From Fuscibacter oryzae (GTDB lineage: Bacteria; Pseudomonadota; Alphaproteobacteria; Rhodobacterales; Rhodobacteraceae): a stretch of DNA of 64,000 nucleotides. Shown here in pieces: positions 36,020 to 46,782 of the stretch (its first letter is position 1; every line of letters starts with the position of its first letter). A model generated the notes under the pieces. The model was not told the DNA's origin and searched no databases. It saw only the letters and a list, made by a program, of their open reading frames with translations. Position numbers and translations under genes: made by a program. The stretch spans positions 248,001 to 312,000 of the forward strand of contig NZ_JAESVP010000004.1 in the NCBI RefSeq assembly GCF_016765795.1, in the 5' to 3' direction.

Positions 36020-37330
36020 TCAGCAGCCGTCTGTACGAACCAGACCATAGCCGAATGCTGTATCGCGGCCCGGTGCTCCCAGATCCTCGACCTGACTGCG
36101 CAGTTGCTGGACCACAGCCGCACGCCCACGCGCACCCCGTGCGCTTTGCTGCCCGGCAAGTGCGGTCACGATGCCCGCCGCAAAAGAGGTGCCGGACTGA
36201 TAGCCAAAGCCCCCCGGCGCGGGCAGATACAAATCTACCCCCGGTGCGGAAAAATCTGTCTGGCTTCCCTGGTTTGCGCGCGAATAGAGGCGCCTTTTCG
36301 CATCAAGCGCCGTCACCGCGATGACATGAGCATCAGCGGCGGGAAAGCCCACGACGCCTTGCCCGTTGTTTCCAACCGGCGCAATCATCACGGCACCTTG
36401 CGCATCGGCCAGGCCAAGGACGGTTGCCAGTATATCGTTCTGCGGCCCGGTGAATGGCAGCCCGATCACCGGAACCTGCTTGCCCAAAAGCCAGTCCAGC
36501 CCTTCGGTGATAGTGTCAACCTGCGCCAGATCGCGACTGCCAGAGGCACCAAAAGCGGTTACAGCGTAAAGCTGGGCACCAATGGCAAAACCCGCACTGC
36601 CCGGCCCACCCGGTGGCGCGACAATCAGGCTGGCCACGGCGGTTGCGTGGTTTGTGCTTCCGGCAGGCTCTCCGGCGGGCAGAACCGAATGGGTCACAAT
36701 GTTTGCGCCCCGCAAGGCGGAAGCATCCAGGGGGCCATCGATCAGGCCGATCTTTTGCGCCTTTGGCAATTTGCAGCCGGCGCGGTTGTCTGACCCGATC
36801 AGATCGCCCGCATAAAGCCTCGGCTCTGACGATTGCGTATAAAGGGTGTTCCAGCCGGATTTGACGGCAATCTCCGCTTTCCGCAGCTTGCCTTGCAGAC
36901 TGGCCAGCGAAAATTGCCCGCCACTGTCCAACGCCAGCGTGCCAATGCCAAGGTTGCCATGCGCTTTCCGACGCAGAACCACCCCGCCCATGTCGGCGGC
37001 CAGCGCAGAGGCTGCATCCAGTTGCGCCTTGCTGCCAGCCAGCAGGATTTCGGGGTTTCCGCTAGGCGCAAGAACAGCTTGCCCGGCCCGCAAAACCGAA
37101 CCGCCCCCGCCCGCAGTTCGACCGGCACCCTCGCCCGCCTCGCGGGCAAAACCGCGTGGCGGTTTTTCAGGGTCTGGCGGGGTATCTGGGTCATCGTCCT
37201 CTCCTGTCGGATCGGGAGAAACGGTCGATTGTGCCAGAACAAGGTCTGATCCCTGAGCAAGGTCAGACACATGCGGCAGGCCGCCGCCAAAACTCGTCAG
37301 GAATGCCAGGATCAGGGCAAACGAAGTCAT
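36020..37330 (-). CDS. S8 subtilisin-like serine protease
   Basis: 436 residues. A hydrophobic N terminus (signal or anchor, about 3-18) and a Pro/Asp/Gly-rich stretch (36-75) precede a propeptide-like region (about 85-165). The protease domain has the subtilisin triad: Asp198 (IGLIDGP), His228 (TNHATAVASLI) and Ser382 (SGTSFAAGIV), with Asn321 (APVGNNG) for the oxyanion hole. It should act in the periplasm or outside the cell. It is the last gene of an operon with an ECF sigma factor and its anti-sigma factor; its ATG is 4 bases inside the anti-sigma gene end. Confidence 0.85.
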   Translation of the reverse strand: MTSFALILAFLTSFGGGLPHVSDLAQGSDLVLAQSTVSPDPTGEDDDPDTPPDPEKPPRGFAREAGEGAGRTAGGGGSVLRAGQAVLAPSGNPEILLAGSKAQLDAASALAADMGGVVLRRKAHGNLGIGTLALDSGGQFSLASLQGKLRKAEIAVKSGWNTLYTQSSEPRLYAGDLIGSDNRAGCKLPKAQKIGLIDGPLDASALRGANIVTHSVLPAGEPAGSTNHATAVASLIVAPPGGPGSAGFAIGAQLYAVTAFGASGSRDLAQVDTITEGLDWLLGKQVPVIGLPFTGPQNDILATVLGLADAQGAVMIAPVGNNGQGVVGFPAADAHVIAVTALDAKRRLYSRANQGSQTDFSAPGVDLYLPAPGGFGYQSGTSFAAGIVTALAGQQSARGARGRAAVVQQLRSQVEDLGAPGRDTAFGYGLVRTDGC

Positions 37331-37908
37331 TCAGGTAAGCTCACACTTTCGACAAGGCTTTGCATGGCGCGCAGCTTGTCGGCAATGGCATCGAGATTCG
37401 CCCCCGCGGTCACATCCAGCCGATAAAGGCCAATTGCCGACGGGCCATCTACGATTTCCAGGTTATTATTCTGGAGAAGGTCCGTCACCTCGGCAAGAGT
37501 TGCGCCAGGGACGAAGGCAACGGTCAGGTCACCGCGCCCCGGATCCCCAGAGGCCTGCTGATACTCTGTCTGGCCAGGGGGCAGAACCAGCATAACGGCA
37601 AGGGCGATTGCGGCGGCGGCAACGGCACCACCTGCAAGCTGCCACCTACGCGTGCGCTGCGCGGACGCCTCACGGTCAATGTCGCGCATCAGCCGGGCCA
37701 GCCCGAATTCGGCGGGCGATGCCGGCTGTGGCATGGCTTTCATGGCGTCGCGCAACTGGCCAAGCAGGGCTGCCTCGGCGGCCAGTGCCGGATCATGGCG
37801 CAGGCCCTTTTCAACGCGCGCCCGATCTGGCCCTGCAAGCGTGCCATTCACCAGAAATGGCAAAAGCTGCTCGACAGGTTCCTGCATTCCGGCTGTGTTA
37901 CTGGTCAT
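37327..37908 (-). CDS. Transmembrane anti-sigma factor with propeptide-like outer domain
   Basis: 193 residues. The cytoplasmic part (1-88) is helical, as in sigma-binding domains, although no HxxxCxxC zinc motif is present. One membrane helix lies at about 90-110. The outer domain (127-193: LTVAFVPGATLAEVTDLLQ, then IVDGPSAIGLYRLDV) looks like the propeptide/inhibitor fold of subtilisin-type proteases. It overlaps the sigma gene by 11 bases and the protease gene by 4. The natural reading is an anti-sigma factor that holds the ECF sigma and whose outer domain can contact the protease encoded next to it. Confidence 0.75.
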   Translation of the reverse strand: MTSNTAGMQEPVEQLLPFLVNGTLAGPDRARVEKGLRHDPALAAEAALLGQLRDAMKAMPQPASPAEFGLARLMRDIDREASAQRTRRWQLAGGAVAAAAIALAVMLVLPPGQTEYQQASGDPGRGDLTVAFVPGATLAEVTDLLQNNNLEIVDGPSAIGLYRLDVTAGANLDAIADKLRAMQSLVESVSLPE

Positions 37909-38458
37909 CGCGCTTCATCCCAAGTTTGGTTGAGAGGCAGCGCAGCAATAGCTGCTTGGCATGAAACACGCGCGACTTCACCGTCCCCTCGGGAACGCCC
38001 GTGATTTCTGCCACCTCTGGATAACTCATGTCTTCCATGAACGTCAGCTCTATTGCAGCCCGGTGGCTGGGACTGAGGGTTTCCAGGCACTGCCGGACGG
38101 CATCCCTGTTTTCCATCGCCAGCACGCAGGCCTCGGGGTTCGGGCTTTCATCGGCGCTTTCTGGCACGTCTTCACCAAAAACCAGCCGGTTCTCTCGTCT
38201 GTAAACATCAACCACCTTCCTGTAGGCCATGGCGAAAAGCCATGTTCGAACCTTGGACCTTCCCTCGAAAGCCCCGGCATCGCGCCAGACCTGCAAAAAG
38301 ACGTCATGGGTTATGTCGGATGAACGCTGCTGATCGTTCAATCGCGACGAGACAAATCGGTAAAGCGGGCTTTCCATCTCGCGGTAAAGTTGCGCGAAGG
38401 CGCCGCGGTCGCCCGATGCGATGCGTTTCATCAAGGCGGCTAGGACAACATCACTCAT
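37898..38458 (-). CDS. ECF RNA polymerase sigma factor
   Basis: 186 residues with sigma region 2 (LYRFVSSRLNDQQRSSDITH, DVFLQVWRDAGAFEG, then KVRTWLFAMAYRKVVDVYRR) and region 4 (LSPSHRAAIELTFMEDMSYP, then EVAEITGVPEGTVKSRVFHA). The ATG at 38458 starts the usual MSDVVLAALM; a start three codons upstream is possible. It redirects transcription when released by the anti-sigma factor encoded downstream. A GGAAAC box at 38555-38560 (reverse strand) could be a -35, but no CGTC/CGTT -10 stands at 16-17 bases from it, so I do not call a promoter. Confidence 0.9.
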   Translation of the reverse strand: MSDVVLAALMKRIASGDRGAFAQLYREMESPLYRFVSSRLNDQQRSSDITHDVFLQVWRDAGAFEGRSKVRTWLFAMAYRKVVDVYRRENRLVFGEDVPESADESPNPEACVLAMENRDAVRQCLETLSPSHRAAIELTFMEDMSYPEVAEITGVPEGTVKSRVFHAKQLLLRCLSTKLGMKRDDQ

Positions 38459-38618
38459 ACAAGCCAATTACGCTGCGCCCGCCGTCCTGACCAGCCCAAG
38501 CAGATTTAGCAGGCGGAATCGAACGCAGCGTGACTGCATGTGGTTGTGACGCCCGTTTCCGGCTAGGCGAAAGCGAGACGTCCAGCTAGCCTTGGCCTGA
38601 GATAGGGGAGAAAGAACC

Positions 38619-39908
38619 ATGGATATGTGGGCGCGTTTGGGGGCGGTTGTCGGCGGTGCCATGGTGCTGTTGCGGCGGCTGGGGGCGCCCAGCATGGCGG
38701 CGGTGGGCACGGCCCCAACAATTCCCGAGGCGCGCAAGCAAGGGATCATGACGCTGAAGATGCCGACGGCCCAAGGTTGGGGGCCGGGCCAGTTGCCGCA
38801 GGCCGCACAGGGGCTGAAGGTGAACGCCTTCGCCAGCGGGCTGGAGCATCCGCGCTGGATCGAGGTGCTGCCCAACGGGGATGTTCTGGTGGCCGAGGCG
38901 CTGTTGCAGACCGACCCGCCAAAAACGGTGATGGACCGGGTGATGCAAGCCACCATGCGCCGCGCCCGCGCGCTGGGCCACAGTGCAAACCGCATCAGCC
39001 TTTGGCGCGATGCCGATGGCGACGGCGTTGCCGAACAACGCGAGGTCTTTTTGGAAAACCAGAACCAGCCCTTCGGGATGGCGCTGGTGGGCGATACTTT
39101 CTACGTTGGCAATACCGACGGCATCGTCGCGTTTGAGTATCAGCCCGGATCGACGCGCCTGAACGGGCCGGGGAAAAAGCTGGTCAGCTTTAAACCCGCC
39201 GGGCATTGGACCCGCAGCCTTATCGTCTCACCCGACCGCAAGCGGATCTATGCGGGGGTGGGGTCACTTTCAAACATTGCCGATGAGGGCATGGAAGCGG
39301 AAGAGGGCAGGGCCGCAATCTGGGAGCTGGACCTTGTGACAGGTCAGGCGCGGATCTTTGCCGGCGGCCTGCGCAACCCCGTCGGCATGGCGTGGGAGCC
39401 GGTCGGGGGCAAGCTGTGGACTGTGGTGAACGAACGTGACGGGCTGGGCGATGAAACGCCGCCCGACTATCTGACCTCGGTTCAGGACGGCGGGTTCTAT
39501 GGCTGGCCCTATTGCTATTGGGGCCAGACGGTTGATGACCGGGTGCCACAGGATGCGGCCTTGGTCGCGCGCGCGGTTACGCCCGACTATGCTCTGGGCG
39601 GGCATACGGCATCGCTTGGCCTGTGCTGGATGCCTGCGGGCACGCTGCCGGGCTTTGGCGACGGGATGGTGATTGGCCAGCACGGGTCATGGAACCGCTC
39701 GAAACTCAGTGGGTATCGCGTCATCTTCGTGCCATTCCGTGACGGCCACCCAAGCGGCCCGCCGCGGGATATTTTGTGGGGATTTCTCTCGCCGGATGAA
39801 AAGGTTTCCTACGGGCGCCCGGTCGGTGTGGCAATCGGGCCAGACAAAGCCTCTATTCTTGTGGCCGATGATGTGGGCGATGTGATCCTGCGGGTCACCG
39901 GGGCCTAG
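38619..39908 (+). CDS. PQQ-dependent sugar (sorbosone-type) dehydrogenase-like protein
   Basis: 429 residues with the beta-propeller layout of soluble quinoprotein sugar dehydrogenases: GLEHPRWIEVLPNGDVLVAEA (about 74-94), QPFGMALVGDTFYVGNTDG, AGGLRNPVGMAWEP, VNERDGLGDETPPDYL, YGWPYCYWG and GQHGSWNRSKLSGYRV near the end. Many family members are periplasmic and oxidise aldoses with PQQ. The N terminus has a short hydrophobic stretch that may be a signal. A GGGGAG site precedes the ATG. Substrate is unknown and some relatives lack proven activity. Confidence 0.78.
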   Translation: MDMWARLGAVVGGAMVLLRRLGAPSMAAVGTAPTIPEARKQGIMTLKMPTAQGWGPGQLPQAAQGLKVNAFASGLEHPRWIEVLPNGDVLVAEALLQTDPPKTVMDRVMQATMRRARALGHSANRISLWRDADGDGVAEQREVFLENQNQPFGMALVGDTFYVGNTDGIVAFEYQPGSTRLNGPGKKLVSFKPAGHWTRSLIVSPDRKRIYAGVGSLSNIADEGMEAEEGRAAIWELDLVTGQARIFAGGLRNPVGMAWEPVGGKLWTVVNERDGLGDETPPDYLTSVQDGGFYGWPYCYWGQTVDDRVPQDAALVARAVTPDYALGGHTASLGLCWMPAGTLPGFGDGMVIGQHGSWNRSKLSGYRVIFVPFRDGHPSGPPRDILWGFLSPDEKVSYGRPVGVAIGPDKASILVADDVGDVILRVTGA

Positions 39909-40054
39909 AACGGCGCGCCTTTGGTGTGCCCTTGCAGTGGTCAGTTTAAAACGGCGCATCCCCTTTCTGGTGCTGACCAATTGAGGTTGCAGGTTTCGTT
40001 TGTGCGGAGCGGGCCCCAAACGGTTGCGTCGCTGTGCGTTTTCGCAGATTGATT

Positions 40055-40068
40055 ATAAGCGTGCTTAT
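40055..40068. promoter_or_regulatory. Palindromic operator candidate before the MarR gene
   Basis: ATAAGCGTGCTTAT is a perfect 14-base palindrome ending 14 bases before the ATG of the MarR gene. MarR repressors usually bind such palindromes to repress their own operon, so this is the likely auto-operator. No clear promoter boxes were identified beside it. Confidence 0.6.
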
Positions 40069-40082
40069 TATATGTCGCGCTT

Positions 40083-40556
40083 ATGGAAAATCGTAACGAC
40101 AGTCTGGGAATCCTTTTGCACGAAGCGGCGCGCGCCGTGCGCAAGGCGTTTGAACGCCGGGTCAGTCGCCATGGCCTGTCGTCCGCCCAATGGCGGATGC
40201 TGGTCACGGTGACCAAGTGCGCCGAGGCGACAACGCAGGCCCGGCTTGCCGACCTGCTGGAGATCGAGCCGATCAGCGTCTCGCGTCTGGTGGACCGGAT
40301 GGAAGCTGCTGGCTGGGTAGAGCGCCGTCCCGATCCGCTGGACCGTCGGGTCAGGCTGGTCGTGCCGACAGACCGTGCCCGCGCCGTTCATGCCGAAATC
40401 CGCGCCATGGCCGATGAGGTTTATGGCGAGGCGCTGGGCGGCCTGACGGGCGAACAGCGTCAGGCGCTGCTGGGGGGGCTTTCCCGCGTGATCGCCAATC
40501 TGAATGAAGCTGCCGGGCAGGTGGCGCAAGGAGTTGAGCAAGATGACAACCGATAA
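40083..40556 (+). CDS. MarR-family regulator of the efflux operon
   Basis: 157 residues with a winged helix (TTQARLADLLEIEPISVSRL, then VDRMEAAGWVERRPDPLDRR) typical of MarR. The N terminus (LGILLHEAARAVRKAFERR) is the dimerisation helix. It should repress the following emrAB-type genes and be released by a small toxic compound. Its 3' end overlaps the membrane-fusion gene by 14 bases, so the three genes form one operon. Confidence 0.9.
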   Translation: MENRNDSLGILLHEAARAVRKAFERRVSRHGLSSAQWRMLVTVTKCAEATTQARLADLLEIEPISVSRLVDRMEAAGWVERRPDPLDRRVRLVVPTDRARAVHAEIRAMADEVYGEALGGLTGEQRQALLGGLSRVIANLNEAAGQVAQGVEQDDNR

Positions 40557-41637
40557 CGCGGCCCCCGCTGATGCTGTGTTGCCGCAGCGGCGGTCACGCC
40601 TGAAGCGAAACCTGCTGATGGCCAGTGTGCCGCTGGTTCTTCTGGTGGCTGCGGGCGGCTGGTGGATGACATCGGGTGGCAAAGAAAAAACCGACAACGC
40701 CTATCTGCATCAGGCGCGCCTGTCGGTTGCGCCGCAACTTGGCGGGCGGGTGATTGCGGTCGAGGTGGCCGACAATCAACCCGTCAAGGCCGGGGATCTG
40801 CTGTTCCGCATCGACCCCGAGCCGTCGCGGATCGCGCTACGGCGCGCCGAAGTGGGCTTGGACGCCGCGCGGCTGGATGTACAGCGCTTGAAGGCCGCTT
40901 ATGCAGAGGCAGTGGCGCAGGCCAAACTGGCCCATGACACTGCGGATTATCAGGCAAGCAATCTGACCCGGCAATCTGCCTTGGCAACCAAAGGTGTCGC
41001 GACCGATTCCTCGCTGGATGACGCCCGCCACGCAGCCAAAGCGGCGGCAGAGCAGGCCGCAGCGGCGGATATTGGCGTGCAAGCCGCCCTTGCCGCCCTT
41101 GGCGGTGACCCGCAGGCTGCCGTGGACGACCACCCCGAAGTGCAGGCCGCTTTGGTTGCCCGTGAAGGCGCCGCCTATGACATGAAACAGACAGAGGTTC
41201 ATGCGCCCGCCGATGGCGTGATCTATCAGGCCTCGTCCTTCCGCACGGGTCAGATGGTTTCGTCTGGTCAGACGGCCTTTACTCTGGTCGAGACTGGTGA
41301 GACTTGGGTCGAGGCGAATTTCAAGGAAACCCAACTGGCCGATATCCGTGTTGGCCAGCCGGTCGAGGTGGTGCTGGACGCCTCTCGTGGAACGCGGCTG
41401 GAGGGCAAGGTGATGGCGATCGGTGCCGGAACGGGGTCGGAGTTTTCGCTGTTGCCCGCCCAGAATGCGACGGGAAACTGGGTCAAGGTTGAACAGCGCG
41501 TGCCGGTGCGCATTGAATTGACAGATCTGTCAAATGCGCCGCTGCTGGCTTCTGGCCTGTCGGCAGAGGTGGTGGTGAACACCAGTTCGGTTGATGCCCC
41601 GGCCGGAGCCGCCGTTGCAGGTGCCGTGACGCAATGA
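40543..41637 (+). CDS. emrA: HlyD/EmrA-type membrane fusion protein
   Basis: 364 residues. A single membrane anchor (about 20-38) is followed by the HlyD family start KTDNAYLHQARLSVAPQLGG (about 48-67), a coiled-coil hairpin (about 100-190) and a beta-barrel part (VHAPADGVIYQASSFRTGQM, GETWVEANFKETQLADIRVG). It bridges the inner-membrane EmrB-like pump and an outer-membrane channel. The ATG at 40543 has a CAAGGAG site and is preferred over an in-frame codon at 40504. Confidence 0.88.
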   Translation: MTTDNAAPADAVLPQRRSRLKRNLLMASVPLVLLVAAGGWWMTSGGKEKTDNAYLHQARLSVAPQLGGRVIAVEVADNQPVKAGDLLFRIDPEPSRIALRRAEVGLDAARLDVQRLKAAYAEAVAQAKLAHDTADYQASNLTRQSALATKGVATDSSLDDARHAAKAAAEQAAAADIGVQAALAALGGDPQAAVDDHPEVQAALVAREGAAYDMKQTEVHAPADGVIYQASSFRTGQMVSSGQTAFTLVETGETWVEANFKETQLADIRVGQPVEVVLDASRGTRLEGKVMAIGAGTGSEFSLLPAQNATGNWVKVEQRVPVRIELTDLSNAPLLASGLSAEVVVNTSSVDAPAGAAVAGAVTQ

Positions 41638-43169
41638 GTGCTGCTGCCGACCAAACCCCTGCCGAGGTTCCACACAAGGGCCTGATCACGCTGGCAATCA
41701 TGCTGGCCACGATCATGCAGGTGCTGGACACGACCATCGCCAATGTGGCGCTGCCGTCGATGGTGGGTGATCTGGGGGCCTCGCAGGATACGATAAGCTG
41801 GGTTCTGACCAGCTATATCGTGGCGGCGGCGATCATGACACCGGTGACAGGCTGGCTGTCGGACAGGATCGGCAAGCGAGAGCTGTTTCTGGTTTCCATC
41901 GTTGGCTTCGTGGTCGCCTCGGTCGCCTGCGGTCTGGCGTGGAGCTTGCCATCGATGGTGCTGTTCCGCGTGTTGCAGGGCGTGTTCGGGGCCGCCGTGG
42001 TGCCGCTGTCGCAGACCTTCCTGCTGGACATCAACAGCCGCGAAAAGGCCGGTCAGGCCATGGCGATGTGGGGCGCCGGCATCATGGTGGGGCCGATTGT
42101 CGGCCCGGCGCTGGGGGGCTGGCTGACCGAGTTTTACAACTGGCGCTGGGTGTTTCTGATCAACCTGCCGCTGGGGTTGATCGCCTTTCTGGGCAGTGCG
42201 GCCTATCTGCCACGCAGTGTCGTGCGGTTGCGGCGGTTTGATATCATGGGCTTTGCCATGCTGTCGCTGGGCATTGGGGCCCTGCAAATGATGCTGGATC
42301 GCGGTGGCGAGGTTGACTGGTTCAACGCCTATGAAACCTGGATCTGGTTGTTCCTGTCTGTGGTGGGCTTTTGGGTTTTTGCCGTCCATATCCTGACGAC
42401 CGACCAGCCCTTCCTTGATCCACGCATGTTTGCTGACCGCAATTTCGTGACCGGGCTGGTGTTCATCTTCATCGTCGGCATCATCCTGCTGGCCAGTCTT
42501 GCCCTGTTGCCACCGATGCTGTCGCGCCTGTTTGGTCATTCGGCACTTCAGACCGGGTTGGTGATGGCCCCGCGCGGGGTGGGCACGATGATTTCAATGC
42601 TGGTCGTGGGGCGGCTGGTGCGGCTGATCGACCCGCGCTTGCTGGTCTCGGCGGGGCTGGCGCTGATTGCGGTCTCGCTTTGGGTGATGATCGGGTTTAC
42701 GCCGCAGATGGATGATCATCTGATCGTGGTTTCTGGCGTTGTGCAGGGGTTGGGTCTGGGTTTGGTGTTTGTTCCCTTGTCCACCGTGACATTCGCCACC
42801 ATCGAGGTGCGGTTCCGGGCCGATGCGACCAGCCTTTACAGTCTGGTCCGCAATATCGGCTCTTCCATCGGGATTTCCGTGGTGACCTTGATGCTGACGC
42901 GGAATGTTCAGATCAACCATATGGAGCTTGCCGGGGCCTTGACGCAAACCAGCCCGGCCCTGCGGCAGGCTTTGCCCGGCGCGCTGGTTGGGGATGCCCA
43001 GTCGTTGCAGATTCTGGATAACATGGTGAATGCGCAGGCGGCGATGATCAGCTATATCAACGATTTCAAGCTGATGCTGATCATGACACTGGCGGCCATC
43101 CCGCTGGCCCTGACCCTGCGGCGACCGGGGGCACAATCTGGTCCGGCCCCGGCTGTTCACGCCGATTGA
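41634..43169 (+). CDS. emrB: EmrB/QacA-type drug efflux transporter (MFS, DHA2)
   Basis: 511 residues with 14 predicted membrane segments. The DHA2 motifs are present: motif D1-like LDTTIANVALPSMVGDLGAS near 26-45, motif A GWLSDRIGKRELFL near 72-85, and motif C-like GAGIMVGPIVGPALGGWLTE near 142-161. It exports toxic compounds by proton antiport with the EmrA-like partner. The ATG overlaps the upstream stop (ATGA). Drug range is unknown. Confidence 0.92.
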   Translation: MSAAADQTPAEVPHKGLITLAIMLATIMQVLDTTIANVALPSMVGDLGASQDTISWVLTSYIVAAAIMTPVTGWLSDRIGKRELFLVSIVGFVVASVACGLAWSLPSMVLFRVLQGVFGAAVVPLSQTFLLDINSREKAGQAMAMWGAGIMVGPIVGPALGGWLTEFYNWRWVFLINLPLGLIAFLGSAAYLPRSVVRLRRFDIMGFAMLSLGIGALQMMLDRGGEVDWFNAYETWIWLFLSVVGFWVFAVHILTTDQPFLDPRMFADRNFVTGLVFIFIVGIILLASLALLPPMLSRLFGHSALQTGLVMAPRGVGTMISMLVVGRLVRLIDPRLLVSAGLALIAVSLWVMIGFTPQMDDHLIVVSGVVQGLGLGLVFVPLSTVTFATIEVRFRADATSLYSLVRNIGSSIGISVVTLMLTRNVQINHMELAGALTQTSPALRQALPGALVGDAQSLQILDNMVNAQAAMISYINDFKLMLIMTLAAIPLALTLRRPGAQSGPAPAVHAD

Positions 43170-43195
43170 AAAACGGGGCCTTTCGGCCCCGTTTT
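43170..43195. terminator. Bidirectional rho-independent terminator, emrB/gyrB
   Basis: Perfect 11-bp stem AAAACGGGGCC / GGCCCCGTTTT with loop TTTC, beginning one base after the emrB stop and ending two bases before the gyrB stop. It has a T-run on both strands and so terminates both convergent operons. Confidence 0.92.
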
Positions 43196-43196
43196 G

Positions 43197-45677
<2,481 letters not shown>

Positions 45678-45727
45678 TTATAGCGGTTGGGGCATGGAAT
45701 GTCACCCCTTCGACACAAGATTTGGGG

Positions 45728-46348
45728 TCACAGGAAGGGGATTACAGCCGCCACGCAAAGCAGAAGGCAACCGGAGATCATGTTCAACCGACGCACACTT
45801 TGCGGGCTGGACAGCAACTGCCGGGCGCGGTCCAGAAACAGCGCAAGGCCCAGGTTGCCCAGCATCGGTACAAAGGCCGAAATCGCGATGATTGCGGTGA
45901 TGTCGAAGGCGGTCAGCTTGCCCAGATCGAAGAATCCGGGCAGGGCGCCCATATAGAACAGGATGGCCTTGGGGTTGCCGATCACCGCCGCAACACCCAC
46001 CGAAAAGCCCGCCCAAAGGCCGGGCTTGGTCAGGCGGCTGTCGGCGTTCATGGTGGCTGCGGGTTTGCGCACCAGCATGATCCCCATAATCAGGAATACC
46101 GCGGCGGCGACCCAGCGCAGCAGGCTGAGGAAATCGCCATAGACACTTTCGATCCAGCTTAGCCCCAGTATCGCTGTCAGCGGCCAGACCAGATCGCCAA
46201 GCGCCACGCCAACGGCCAAAGGCCAGGCAGCACGAAACCCGCCCGACAGCGCCCGCGCTGTCAGCGCAACCCAGACCGGCCCCGGAACAGCCCACAGGCC
46301 CGCCATGCCAAGTGCATAGATCGCCAGTTGATGCAGCGAGATATTCAT
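45728..46348 (-). CDS. LysE/RhtB-family exporter
   Basis: 206 residues with about six membrane segments and the family features PGPVWVALTARALSGGFRAA (about 22-41) and GNPKAILFYMGALPGFF near 121-137. LysE/RhtB proteins export amino acids or related solutes. The ATG at 46348 overlaps the VOC-gene stop (ATGA), so it is the last gene of the operon containing recF. Substrate unknown. Confidence 0.85.
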   Translation of the reverse strand: MNISLHQLAIYALGMAGLWAVPGPVWVALTARALSGGFRAAWPLAVGVALGDLVWPLTAILGLSWIESVYGDFLSLLRWVAAAVFLIMGIMLVRKPAATMNADSRLTKPGLWAGFSVGVAAVIGNPKAILFYMGALPGFFDLGKLTAFDITAIIAISAFVPMLGNLGLALFLDRARQLLSSPQSVRRLNMISGCLLLCVAAVIPFL

Positions 46349-46782
46349 TCGGCGCTGTCCGGCAAGGTCAGGCTGCCATCTGCGGCCATGGGCCAGAACG
46401 GGTTCATCGCCACCTCCCACACATGGCCCCAAGGGTCGGCCCAATAGCCCGAGTATCCACCCCAGAATACCTTTTGCGGGGCCTTGAGTGCCGTTCCGCC
46501 AGCGGCAAGGGCGGCGGCATAAGCGGCATCAACCTCCGCCTCAGTTGCAAAGTTCTGGGCCAGCGTTGCTGCGCCCGTGCCCAAAGTGGCCTCTGGCCGA
46601 CCCTGATCCGCAGCCAGATCGGCCAGCCCGAACAGGGCCAGAACCGCGCCGTGCATCTGATAGAAAGCCACCCCCACCTGACCCTTGCCATGCTCTTGCC
46701 AGCCCAAGGCGGCATAAAAGGCCTTGGCGGCGGCCAGGTCGGTGACGCCAAGGGTGATCAGGGTCACGCGCTGCGGAGTCAT
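46345..46782 (-). CDS. VOC-fold (glyoxalase-like) protein
   Basis: 145 residues with two beta-alpha-beta-beta-beta halves, opening VTLITLGVTDLAAAKAFYAA and ending KVFWGGYSGYWADPWGHVWE, with the PxGHxWE pattern usual for metal-binding VOC proteins. VOC members include glyoxalases, dioxygenases and resistance proteins, so no reaction can be named. The ATG overlaps the recF stop (ATGA). Confidence 0.82.
   Translation of the reverse strand: MTPQRVTLITLGVTDLAAAKAFYAALGWQEHGKGQVGVAFYQMHGAVLALFGLADLAADQGRPEATLGTGAATLAQNFATEAEVDAAYAAALAAGGTALKAPQKVFWGGYSGYWADPWGHVWEVAMNPFWPMAADGSLTLPDSAE

Noticed and set aside
38459-38618. ECF-type autoregulated promoter before the sigma gene
   Set aside because: A GGAAAC box exists on the reverse strand, but no suitable -10 stands at the required distance.
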